64,000 nt of DNA from Cloacibacterium sp047601505 (lineage in GTDB: Bacteria > Bacteroidota > Bacteroidia > Flavobacteriales > Weeksellaceae). Shown here one piece after another: positions 30,306 through 38,158 of this stretch. The stretch is from assembly GCF_047601505.1 (NCBI RefSeq), contig NZ_JASGJD010000001.1, positions 2,852,001 through 2,916,000 on the forward strand. Reading direction: 5' to 3'. The position numbers and the translations under genes were made by a program. The notes below the pieces were generated by a model. That model had not been told where the DNA came from and did not search any database. It was given only the letters and a program-made list of their open reading frames with translations. The first letter of the stretch is position 1. Every line of letters starts with the position of its first letter.

Positions 30306-30677
30306 ATGAAAAAAATTTTACAAATATTATTAATTTTAGTTTTTTCAAGCTCTTTTTCTCAATCAAAAAATCCAGATTTAGAAAGAGCAAGAAAATTTGT
30401 AGAAGAAAGTTTAAATGACAAAACTGCTCATAATGTTATTGTTAAAAAAACTTCGCAACATCTATTAGAAAAACAAACCATAATAAAAATTGCTGAAGCT
30501 GCACTTTTTCAAATTTATGGAAAAGAAAATATATTAAAACAAAGACCTTACAAAACCTATAGAATTAATAACTTTTGGTTAATTGAAGGAACATTAAAAA
30601 GTTATTTTGGAGGAGTTTTCCAAATTATTATTGATGATAGAACTGGTGAAATAAAAAGAATCACTCATGGAAAATAA
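30306..30677 (+). CDS. NTF2-fold immunity-like secreted protein
   Basis: The 123-residue product has a signal peptide (residues 1-19, LLILVFSSSFSQ). The mature part matches the NTF2-fold immunity protein family: IAEAALFQIYGKENILKQRP, YKTYRINNFWLIEGTL and FGGVFQIIIDDRTGEIKRIT ending HGK. Relatives of this family protect against polymorphic toxins. No toxin gene is found near it, so it is an orphan here. It sits between the DUF1599 and DoxX-type genes, and its insertion breaks an otherwise housekeeping run. The family fit is good; the immunity role is inference. Confidence 0.8.
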   Translation: MKKILQILLILVFSSSFSQSKNPDLERARKFVEESLNDKTAHNVIVKKTSQHLLEKQTIIKIAEAALFQIYGKENILKQRPYKTYRINNFWLIEGTLKSYFGGVFQIIIDDRTGEIKRITHGK

Positions 30678-30713
30678 TCTTAAATATTAAACATCAAATT
30701 TCAAATCTAGAAA

Positions 30714-31799
30714 ATGAAAAAAATACTTCGTTACATTATCGCAATCATATTCATCGTTTCAGGTTTTGTAAAAGCTGTAGATGTAAAAGGTTTTTCTTTT
30801 AAGTTGGAAGAATATTTTTCTCCAGACGTTTTTAACATGTGTTTTTTAGAGAATTATGCTTTAGAATTGGCAGTTTTTGTGGTAGCATTAGAACTTATTT
30901 TAGGATTAATGCTTTTGATGAAAGTAAAACTAAAAACTACACTTTCGGCTTTAATTGCATTGTGCATTTTCTTTGCATTTCTCACGTTTTATTCGGCGTA
31001 TTTCAATAAAGTTACCGATTGTGGATGTTTCGGAGATGCCATCAAATTTACGCCTTGGCAAAGTTTCTGGAAAGACATTGCACTGCTTTTTGGATTATTA
31101 ATTTTATGGTTTTTAAATAAAAAATCAAATACTTTAAACAACGAAAAAGGAATTAAAAATCCTTTGCTTTGGTTAGGAATTATTGCTTCAGTTTACATTA
31201 TTTATAGCGGAATTGCACACGAACCTTTAATCGATTTCAGAGATTATAAAATTGGCGTTGATATGAATGCCGAAAGACAAAAAATTGCTACAAATCCTTC
31301 AGAATACAAGACTTCTTATACTCTTAAAAACACCAAAACGAGCGAAGAAAAAATTGTAAATCAAGACGATTATGTAAACAAAGAAGAATATTGGAAAGAA
31401 GGAACACCTTGGCAAATACAAACCGGAAAAGAAGTTTCTGTTTTAACCAAACAAGGCTATAAATCTGCCATTGATAAATTCAAATTGGAAGATGAAAATA
31501 AAAATGACCTTACAGAACAAATTCTGCATTTACCAAAAGTATATTTAATTTTTTCTTATAAACCAGAAAAAATGAGTGAGACAGATAAAAATACAATTGA
31601 TCATATAGAAGAGCTCACCATAAATAACAATAAAGTTTACGGAATTTCTACAAAACACAATGTATTTCCATCAATAGAAAACTTAACAATGGACGGAACT
31701 GCGATTAAAACTATTGCGAGAAGCAATCCTTTTGTTTTGGTTTTAGAAAATGGTAAAATTGTAGAAAAGAAAAGTCTGGAAGATTTTTTAAAACATTAA
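30714..31799 (+). CDS. BT_3928-type membrane protein (DoxX/MauE-like)
   Basis: The 361-residue protein begins with a DoxX/MauE-like set of four membrane segments (residues 1-25, 47-68, 75-95, 118-140): IIFIVSGFVKAVDVKGFSFK, LELILGLMLLMKVKLKTTLS and the hallmark VTDCGCFGDAIKFTPWQSF. A fifth segment lies near 150-168 (LLWLGIIASVYIIYSG). The soluble C-terminal half holds no recognised enzyme motif and ends with a small fold like that of thiol-related domains. The CGC in VTDCGCFG suggests redox or thiol binding. The family is Bacteroidota-wide and of unknown role, usually near tpiA as here. Confidence 0.82.
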   Translation: MKKILRYIIAIIFIVSGFVKAVDVKGFSFKLEEYFSPDVFNMCFLENYALELAVFVVALELILGLMLLMKVKLKTTLSALIALCIFFAFLTFYSAYFNKVTDCGCFGDAIKFTPWQSFWKDIALLFGLLILWFLNKKSNTLNNEKGIKNPLLWLGIIASVYIIYSGIAHEPLIDFRDYKIGVDMNAERQKIATNPSEYKTSYTLKNTKTSEEKIVNQDDYVNKEEYWKEGTPWQIQTGKEVSVLTKQGYKSAIDKFKLEDENKNDLTEQILHLPKVYLIFSYKPEKMSETDKNTIDHIEELTINNNKVYGISTKHNVFPSIENLTMDGTAIKTIARSNPFVLVLENGKIVEKKSLEDFLKH

Positions 31800-31849
31800 A
31801 AATTCAAATAAAAACTTTGCGACTTTGCGCAAAAAATAAATAAAATAAA

Positions 31850-32197
31850 ATGAGAAAAACCAACAAATCCATCGCGGGATTTCATTTACTGATGATACTT
31901 TCGGCAGTAGATTATAAATTTCATACCAACGAAGAAAAAGTAATTAGAGAATATTTGGAAGAAGAGTTTCCTTTGCCCATCAATTTCGATAACGAGATAG
32001 ACCAAATTGCGTCTCTAAAACCAGAAGAATGGAAGCCTCATTTTGAGTTTCAAGCGCAATGTTTTTATGATGATTCCATAGAAAAAGAAAGAGAAGAATT
32101 CAAAAAATTTGCTAAAAAACTTATCAAAGCAAACAACGTAGTTTCAGAAGAAGAACACGACTTCTACTCTATGATGAAGTCTATTTGGAAAATGTAA
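31850..32197 (+). CDS. TerB-like small protein
   Basis: This is a 115-residue soluble protein with helical composition. LLMILSAVDYKFHTNEEKVI followed by REYLEEEFPL and a second copy-like half KKFAKKLIKANNVVSEEEHD resemble the TerB (tellurite-resistance-type) helical fold, in which acidic residues between two helices bind metal. No tellurite genes are nearby; in Bacteroidota this small protein is a fixed neighbour of the tpiA cluster. The function is unknown. The start at ATG 31850 is the only good one. Confidence 0.7.
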   Translation: MRKTNKSIAGFHLLMILSAVDYKFHTNEEKVIREYLEEEFPLPINFDNEIDQIASLKPEEWKPHFEFQAQCFYDDSIEKEREEFKKFAKKLIKANNVVSEEEHDFYSMMKSIWKM

Positions 32198-32341
32198 ATA
32201 CATCAGAATATTTTTCTTTTGGTTGTAAAAGAAATAAAATTCAAAATAAACTGATGCAATTCATATTATAATATTTCTGTAAAACGTAAGAATTTCAGAA
32301 ATTTGCAAAAATTTATAATTTAACCTCAATACTATATAGAA

Positions 32342-33103
32342 ATGAGAAAAAACATCGTAGCAGGAAACTGGAAAATGAACAAAAATGTAATTGATGCACA
32401 GCAATTAATGGCTCAATTATTAGAATATAAAAAAGAAAACGCGACCAATTGCGAAGTTTGGATAGCTCCACCAGCATTATATTTAATGATGGCAAGAGAT
32501 ATTTTTGAAAACAACGAAGTGGGCGTATTTTCACAAGACATGAGCGAATTTGCAGCAGGAGCTTACACAGGAGAAATCTCTGCAGATATGTTACAATCTA
32601 TTGAAGCAGACGGTTCTATTATCGGACACAGCGAAAGAAGACAATATCATGGAGAAACTGATGCTGCTTGCAACAAAAAAGTAAAAGCTGCTTTAGATAA
32701 AGGTCTTATCCCTGTTTATTGTAATGGCGAAACATTAGAGCAAAGAAAATCTGGTCAACACCTTGAAGTAGTAAAAGCACAAACCGAAGAAGCTCTTTTC
32801 ACACTTTCTGCTGAAGAAATTAAAAAAGTAGTTATCGCTTACGAACCAGTTTGGGCAATTGGAACTGGCGAAACAGCAACTCCAGAGCAAGCGCAAGAAA
32901 TTCATGCTCACATTAGAAGCCTTATCGCTGCAAAATACGGACAAGAAGTAGCAGACGAGATTTCTATTCTTTACGGTGGTTCTGTAAAACCAGACAATGC
33001 TAAAGAAATTTTCTCTCAACCAGATATCGACGGAGGTCTTATTGGTGGAGCTGCTCTTAAAATAGAAGATTTTTCTAAAATTATTGAAGGTTTTAATAAT
33101 TAA
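32342..33103 (+). CDS. tpiA: Triose-phosphate isomerase
   Basis: TpiA interconverts dihydroxyacetone phosphate and glyceraldehyde 3-phosphate in glycolysis and gluconeogenesis. The 253-residue protein starts MRKNIVAGNWKMNK with the catalytic Lys in the NWKMN motif. The catalytic His is in GHSERRQYHGE and the catalytic Glu in VIAYEPVWAIGTG, where the mobile loop follows. GGSVKPDNAKE and GGLIGGAAL hold the phosphate. The length is typical and no residue is missing. It is last in a run of plus-strand genes and has a strong terminator downstream. Confidence 0.98.
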   Translation: MRKNIVAGNWKMNKNVIDAQQLMAQLLEYKKENATNCEVWIAPPALYLMMARDIFENNEVGVFSQDMSEFAAGAYTGEISADMLQSIEADGSIIGHSERRQYHGETDAACNKKVKAALDKGLIPVYCNGETLEQRKSGQHLEVVKAQTEEALFTLSAEEIKKVVIAYEPVWAIGTGETATPEQAQEIHAHIRSLIAAKYGQEVADEISILYGGSVKPDNAKEIFSQPDIDGGLIGGAALKIEDFSKIIEGFNN

Positions 33104-33115
33104 GAAATAAAAATT

Positions 33116-33151
33116 AAAAAAGAGTTGAAAGTAAAATTTCAGCTCTTTTTT
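33116..33151 (+). terminator. Terminator of tpiA
   Basis: AAAAAGAGTTGAAA/TTTCAGCTCTTTTT with one mismatch and T-run. Confidence 0.8.
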
Positions 33152-33167
33152 ATTTCCCTTCTTTGAA

Positions 33168-33287
33168 GGGGTGGCAATTTTTTTTTGTCATTCTGAGCGT
33201 ATTCGAAGAATTAGAAGCACACGCTTTGAAATTCTTACACTTTCGGTCACGCTTTCCGCACTCGCTTTTTAAAAATTTTTGCCACCA
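33168..33287. repeat. Intergenic repeat with GTGGCAAAAATTTTT-type inverted ends
   Basis: The left arm GTGGCAATTTTTTTT (33171-33185) and right arm AAAAATTTTTGCCAC (33271-33285) enclose a TCATTCTGAGCG repeat and CACGCTTTCCGCACTCGC. It has the size and shape of a small palindromic element. No convincing open frame. Confidence 0.55.
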
Positions 33288-33720
33288 CTTAAACCCTTTC
33301 TGCGGTTGCAACGCAAAAAGGATATCCAATCAAAAAATTTTTAAAAGAGCTCAAACAATGCTCCAATCGTGGCTATATTTCACTTGCACTTTTTCTTTTC
33401 ACTTTTCTAAACTACCCCGTCTTTAAAAATTATAAATTTTTGAATCCCCCTTGATTGCTTCGTTCCTCGCAATGACAGGAGGAATTTTTGCGAACTTTCC
33501 AAACTTTGAAAACAATCGACGCTCGCTAAGTTTATATTGAGCTTGTCGAAATGCTCGCGCCATAAAAAATAAATCTTTCTCTCCTACGGAGCTCACCAAA
33601 ACCTTTACAATATTTTTCCTACAACCTTTTGTTCCTATGGAGCAAAGCAACTCAATAATCTCAGAAAAACTTTACATTCTTTTCATGAAACAAAATTCGT
33701 AAATTTGCAAAACTAAAAAA
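33288..33720. other. Gene-free patchwork of dispersed repeats
   Basis: The stretch has pieces of known flavobacterial intergenic repeats: TTGCGGTTGC-like and TACGGAGCTC...TATGGAGC units. Open frames across it are short and their composition does not look coding. I see no gene. Confidence 0.45.
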
Positions 33721-33722
33721 CG

Positions 33723-33748
33723 TACGTCACCCAACATCTAACATCCAA
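33723..33748. repeat. Heptamer repeat directly before prmA
   Basis: Units CCAACAT, CTAACAT and CCAACAA follow each other at a 7-base period and end four bases before the prmA ATG at 33752. Confidence 0.6.
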
Positions 33749-33751
33749 CAA

Positions 33752-34579
33752 ATGCAGAACTACACAGAATTCAACTTCAATATACAACCTCTAGAACCTT
33801 GGAACGAAATCTTAATGGCAGAACTTATCGAAATAGGTTTCGATAGTTTTACCGAAGAAATTGAAGGTATAAAAGCCTACATTCCGACCGATTTGGTGAA
33901 CGAAGACAATTTCAAAAGTTTAGAAATTTTCAGTAACGAAAACGTAAAAATCTCTTACACTTTCGAAGAAATGCCCAACATTAATTGGAACGAAGAATGG
34001 GAAAAAAATTTCTCTCCCATCAATGTAGAAGACAGAGTTTTAATTCGTGCAGAATTTCATGAAGCCAATCCTGCAATGGAAGAAATTATTATTCAACCAA
34101 AAATGTCTTTCGGAACAGGCCATCATCCTACCACACATTTGATGATTCAACAAATGATGGATATGGATTTTGAAGGCAAAAAAGTTTTGGATATGGGTTG
34201 CGGAACTTCCGTTTTAGCCATTTATGCCAAAATGAAAGGCGCAAAAGATGTTCTCGCAATTGATATTGATGAATGGTCTATAGAAAATTCTAAAGAAAAC
34301 GCCGAAAGAAACAACGTAGAACTTCGCATAGAATTAGGAACTGCCGAAAATTTAGGCAAAGAAAAATTCGATATTATTTTAGCAAACATCAATAGAAACA
34401 TCTTGATTTCAGACATCCCAACTTACGTAAAAGATATGAACGAAGGCAGCGAATTATTGCTTTCTGGCTTATGTTTTTTTGATGTTGATGACATTCTAGA
34501 AGTTTGCGTAGAACAAGGCTTGAAACTCAAAAACAAACAACAGCGCGAAGAATGGTGCAGTTTGCTTTTGGTGAAATAA
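33752..34579 (+). CDS. prmA: Ribosomal protein L11 methyltransferase
   Basis: PrmA trimethylates ribosomal protein L11 with S-adenosylmethionine. The 275-residue protein has the N-terminal substrate domain (EFNFNIQPLEPWNEILMAEL) and the methyltransferase domain with MSFGTGHHPTTHLMIQQMM, then LDMGCGTSVLAIYAKMKGAK, LAIDIDEWSIENSKENAERN and IILANINRNILISDIP. The GMGTGHHxTT and the NxNRxI motifs are diagnostic. A terminator follows at 34595. A heptamer repeat lies directly before the start. No anomaly in the coding part. Confidence 0.95.
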   Translation: MQNYTEFNFNIQPLEPWNEILMAELIEIGFDSFTEEIEGIKAYIPTDLVNEDNFKSLEIFSNENVKISYTFEEMPNINWNEEWEKNFSPINVEDRVLIRAEFHEANPAMEEIIIQPKMSFGTGHHPTTHLMIQQMMDMDFEGKKVLDMGCGTSVLAIYAKMKGAKDVLAIDIDEWSIENSKENAERNNVELRIELGTAENLGKEKFDIILANINRNILISDIPTYVKDMNEGSELLLSGLCFFDVDDILEVCVEQGLKLKNKQQREEWCSLLLVK

Positions 34580-34591
34580 AAATTAATCAAT

Positions 34592-34622
34592 AAGGTCGGA
34601 CAAAAGTCCGACTTTTCTTTTT
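34592..34622 (+). terminator. Terminator of prmA
   Basis: The 7-bp stem GTCGGAC/GTCCGAC around AAAA runs into TTTTCTTTTT. Confidence 0.85.
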
Positions 34623-34691
34623 AAAAACTTCATCGGCTTTAGCCAAAACTTATTTTGCATCATTTTTGCATTCATTTCAAAAAACTAAATA

Positions 34692-35315
34692 ATGAAATCT
34701 CGCAAAATCTATTATGTCCCAGGTTTAATAAGTGCTATTTTTATTCCGCTTCTGTTTTGGTATTATGGAAATCAAAAATTGCAAGAGCCAATTCCTAATG
34801 TAATAGACATTGGACTTCCAGCAAAATCAGGGAGTTCAACTTTTGCAACTTTTGAACCTTTAAGAAATTGGAAATATCAAAAAATAATTGTTCAACCAAA
34901 TACTGCGAGAAAAAATTCTGAATATTACGTTTCAGAAATAAAGAAACTTCAAGCAAGAAATGAAAAAAATACTGGAATTGAATTTATTATTGGAAAAAAT
35001 AATACTTATGATGATTTTATTTCTATTTTAAATGATTTTGAAAAAGCAAAACAACTACAATATGGTTTGGATTTAGATAAAACAGGACACATTTTCGCTG
35101 TTCATTTCTATAAAGATTCAAATGCAAAAGAAATAGATACATTTTCAATTTGTGGAGGAGCTATTTTTGAACATTACAAACCAACTCTTTATGAAAAAAT
35201 AATATACAAATTCACAGAATTTGGAAAACTTCCAAGACCTGCTTATTACCTAATTTTCGGGTATCTTATTCTTTTAAATGTTTCTATTTTCAGTCTTGTA
35301 AGAAAATCAATGTAA
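34692..35315 (+). CDS. Membrane protein of unknown function
   Basis: The 207-residue protein has one membrane segment at each end: residues 7-25 (VPGLISAIFIPLLFWYYG) and 184-203 (YYLIFGYLILLNVSIFSLV). The soluble part between them has GIEFIIGKNNTYDDFISILN, a pattern that resembles the periplasmic ExbD/TolR-type fold (phi-x-phi-x-x-x-x-TYDDhhxhh). I do not recognise the protein itself. It lies alone between prmA and alaS with no obvious partner exbB. It is most likely an inner-membrane protein with a periplasmic domain. Confidence 0.7.
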   Translation: MKSRKIYYVPGLISAIFIPLLFWYYGNQKLQEPIPNVIDIGLPAKSGSSTFATFEPLRNWKYQKIIVQPNTARKNSEYYVSEIKKLQARNEKNTGIEFIIGKNNTYDDFISILNDFEKAKQLQYGLDLDKTGHIFAVHFYKDSNAKEIDTFSICGGAIFEHYKPTLYEKIIYKFTEFGKLPRPAYYLIFGYLILLNVSIFSLVRKSM

Positions 35316-35389
35316 AAATCTCTGTACCATATCGAAAAACATTTTTTCGCTGTATTAAAAATCATTCAAAATCATTAAATTTGCAATCT

Positions 35390-35419
35390 TACAACAATCA
35401 ACAGACAACTGTCAACCAA
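35390..35419. repeat. Heptamer-like repeat before alaS
   Basis: CAACAATCAACAGACAACTG and TCAACC show a loose 7- to 8-base period and end four bases before alaS ATG at 35424. Confidence 0.5.
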
Positions 35420-35423
35420 AAAT

Positions 35424-38027
35424 ATGACTTCACAAGAAATACGCCAACAGTTTTTAGATTTTTTCAAAAGCAAAGAACACCTCATCGTTCCTTCTGCGCC
35501 TATCGTTCTGAAAGACGACCCTACTTTGATGTTTTCCAACTCTGGGATGACACAATTTAAGGATTACTTTTTGGGCTACAAAGAACCAAAATCTCACAGA
35601 ATTGCCGATACTCAAAAATGTTTGAGAGTTTCTGGCAAACACAACGATTTGGACGATGTAGGTAGAGATACTTACCATCACACGATGTTTGAAATGCTCG
35701 GAAACTGGTCTTTTGGCAACTATTTCAAAAAAGAAGCCATAGATTGGGCTTGGGAATTATTGACGGAAGTTTACAAAATTCCGAAAGAAAATCTTTACGT
35801 TACCATTTTTGAAGGCGACGAAAAAGAAAATTTAGAACGCGATAACGAAGCTTACAATTTTTGGAAAGCTCATATTGCCGAAGACAGAATTATCAACGGA
35901 AACAAAAAAGATAATTTTTGGGAAATGGGAGAATCTGGACCTTGCGGACCTTGTTCTGAAATCCACGTTGACTTAAGAACTGCTGAAGAAAAAGCTGAAA
36001 TTTCTGGCCTAGAATTGGTAAATAACGACCACCCTCAAGTTGTAGAAATCTGGAACTTGGTTTTCATGCAATACAATAGAAAAGCAGACGGAAGTTTAGA
36101 AAATTTACCTGCAAAACATATTGACACAGGAATGGGTTTTGAGCGTCTTTGCATGGCACTTCAACAAAAATCTTCTAATTACGATACCGACGTTTTCACA
36201 CCTTTAATTGCAAAAGTGGAGGAACTTTCTGGCAAAAAATATACAGGAATTTTAGAAGACGAAAAAGACATTGCCATCAGAGTGGTTGTAGACCATATCA
36301 GAGCTGTTTCTTTTGCCATTGCAGACGGACAGTTGCCTTCCAACGGAGGTGCTGGTTACGTTATCCGTAGAATTCTGAGAAGAGCTATTTCTTATTCTTA
36401 CAGATTTTTAGGAATGAAAGAACCTTTCCTTTTTGAATTGGTGGCTGTGCTAAAAAATCAAATGGGAGCATTTTTTCCTGAAATTGTAAAACAAGAAAAA
36501 TTGGTTACCGAAGTCATTAAAGAAGAAGAAAATTCTTTCTTGAAAACCATTGAACACGGCTTGGTTAGACTTGACCATATTATAAAAGAAACCATTTCTA
36601 AAAACGAAAAAGTTCTTCATGGAGCTGAAGTTTTTGAATTGTATGATACTTACGGTTTCCCTGCAGATTTATCGAGAATTATTGCCGAAGAAAAGCAATT
36701 AACAGTCGATGAAAAAGGCTTCGACGAAGAAATGGAAAAACAAAAACAACGTTCTAAAAAATCGTCTGCTCAAAAAGTGTACGATTGGGAAGTTGTGGCA
36801 GAATTACTAGAAAATTTCGTAGGTTATGATAAAACTGAAAACGAAGTTAAAATCACTCGTTACAGAAAAGTAGAAAATAAAGATGGAGAATTTTATCAAA
36901 TTGTTCTCAACGAAACACCTTTCTATCCAGAAGGTGGCGGACAAGTTGGCGACAAAGGAACTCTTGAAAATAACGAAGGAACTTTCGACGTTCTGGAAAC
37001 CAAAAAAGAAAACGGTTTGGTGATTTCTTTAATCAAAGATTTACCTCAAAATATTTCAGGAAATTTCATTGCAAAAGTGAATATTTCTGATAGAAAAAAT
37101 ACACAAGCAAATCACTCTGTAACGCATCTTTTGCACGAAGCATTGAGAGAAGTTTTGGGAACTCACGTGGAGCAGAAAGGTTCTTTTGTTGGCCCGAATT
37201 ATTTGCGTTTTGACTTCTCGCATTTTTCTAAAATGACTGAAGAAGAATTGGCTTTGGTTGAAGAAAAAGTAAATGCAAAAATCAAGGAGAATCTTCCTTT
37301 GCAAGAATACCGAGATTTAGCCATTGCTGAAGCTACAGAAAAAGGTGCCATGATGCTTTTCGGTGAGAAATATGGCGACAAAGTAAGAATGATTCAGTTT
37401 GGAAGTTCTAAAGAATTGTGTGGTGGAACTCACGTGAAATCTACTGGTGAAATTGGGCATTTCAAAATAATGGCAGAAAGCTCTACAGCTGCTGGAATTA
37501 GAAGAATTGAAGCCATTTCTGGTGATAAAGCAACCGAATATTTCAAGAATTTAGAAAATCAAATAAAAGAAGTTTCTACCCTTTTGAAATCTAAAGATTT
37601 GGTAAAATCTATCGAAAAATTGTTGGAAGAAAACACGGCTTTAAAATCTGAAATTGATGCTTTGAAGAAAGAAAAAGCAAAAGGCGAAATAGGCGATTGG
37701 AAAAATGCTTTTGTACAAAAAGGAGACAAACAATTGTTAGTAAAACGCACTTCTTTGGATGCAGGTTCGGTGAAAGATTTAGTGTTCCAACTGAAAAAAG
37801 AAATCCCGAATTCTGTTACCATTATTATTTCTGATGCTGGCGAAAAACCAATGATTACGGTTGGCGTTTCTGCGGATTTAGAAGCTACTTATCACGCTGG
37901 AAACATTGTGAAAGAACTCGCTAAAGAAATACAAGGCGGTGGCGGTGGAAACCCGGGTTTTGCAACGGCTGGCGGAAAAAACCTTGCTGGAATTGAAAAT
38001 GCTTTGGAAAAAGCAATGGAAATTTAA
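35424..38027 (+). CDS. alaS: Alanyl-tRNA synthetase
   Basis: AlaRS charges tRNA-Ala. The 867-residue class II enzyme has motif 1 onward (PTLMFSNSGMTQFKDYFLG), ISGKH-type HxxFEMLGNWSFG, GSGPCGPCSEIHVD-like ESGPCGPCSEIH, and the editing domain with the zinc ligands HSVTHLLHEAL and CGGTHVKSTGEIG. The C-terminal C-Ala domain ends IQGGGGGNPGFATAGGKNLAG, the normal glycine-rich motif. All parts are complete. It starts at ATG 35424 just after a heptamer repeat and is followed by a strong terminator. Confidence 0.97.
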   Translation: MTSQEIRQQFLDFFKSKEHLIVPSAPIVLKDDPTLMFSNSGMTQFKDYFLGYKEPKSHRIADTQKCLRVSGKHNDLDDVGRDTYHHTMFEMLGNWSFGNYFKKEAIDWAWELLTEVYKIPKENLYVTIFEGDEKENLERDNEAYNFWKAHIAEDRIINGNKKDNFWEMGESGPCGPCSEIHVDLRTAEEKAEISGLELVNNDHPQVVEIWNLVFMQYNRKADGSLENLPAKHIDTGMGFERLCMALQQKSSNYDTDVFTPLIAKVEELSGKKYTGILEDEKDIAIRVVVDHIRAVSFAIADGQLPSNGGAGYVIRRILRRAISYSYRFLGMKEPFLFELVAVLKNQMGAFFPEIVKQEKLVTEVIKEEENSFLKTIEHGLVRLDHIIKETISKNEKVLHGAEVFELYDTYGFPADLSRIIAEEKQLTVDEKGFDEEMEKQKQRSKKSSAQKVYDWEVVAELLENFVGYDKTENEVKITRYRKVENKDGEFYQIVLNETPFYPEGGGQVGDKGTLENNEGTFDVLETKKENGLVISLIKDLPQNISGNFIAKVNISDRKNTQANHSVTHLLHEALREVLGTHVEQKGSFVGPNYLRFDFSHFSKMTEEELALVEEKVNAKIKENLPLQEYRDLAIAEATEKGAMMLFGEKYGDKVRMIQFGSSKELCGGTHVKSTGEIGHFKIMAESSTAAGIRRIEAISGDKATEYFKNLENQIKEVSTLLKSKDLVKSIEKLLEENTALKSEIDALKKEKAKGEIGDWKNAFVQKGDKQLLVKRTSLDAGSVKDLVFQLKKEIPNSVTIIISDAGEKPMITVGVSADLEATYHAGNIVKELAKEIQGGGGGNPGFATAGGKNLAGIENALEKAMEI

Positions 38028-38050
38028 TCTAATAAAAAAATATTTCAAGT

Positions 38051-38082
38051 CCCTTTCAAAAATTTTTGAAAGGGATTTTTTT
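38051..38082 (+). terminator. Terminator of alaS
   Basis: The 12-bp perfect stem CCCTTTCAAAAA/TTTTTGAAAGGG is followed by A and seven T. Confidence 0.9.
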
Positions 38083-38129
38083 AACAAAAAATTACGTTTT
38101 TCTTGTATTTTTTGTAACATTCTTATGGA

Positions 38130-38137
38130 TAGTTTTG
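38130..38137 (+). promoter_or_regulatory. Promoter -7 box of the DUF5686 gene
   Basis: TAGTTTTG matches TAnnTTTG, 21 bases before ATG 38159. Confidence 0.6.
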
Positions 38138-38158
38138 TCTTATTAAAAAAACCAACCA

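Noticed and set aside
33163..33426. 87-codon open frame downstream of tpiA
   Set aside because: It lies in dispersed repeat DNA, starts inside an inverted-repeat arm and has no recognisable motif.
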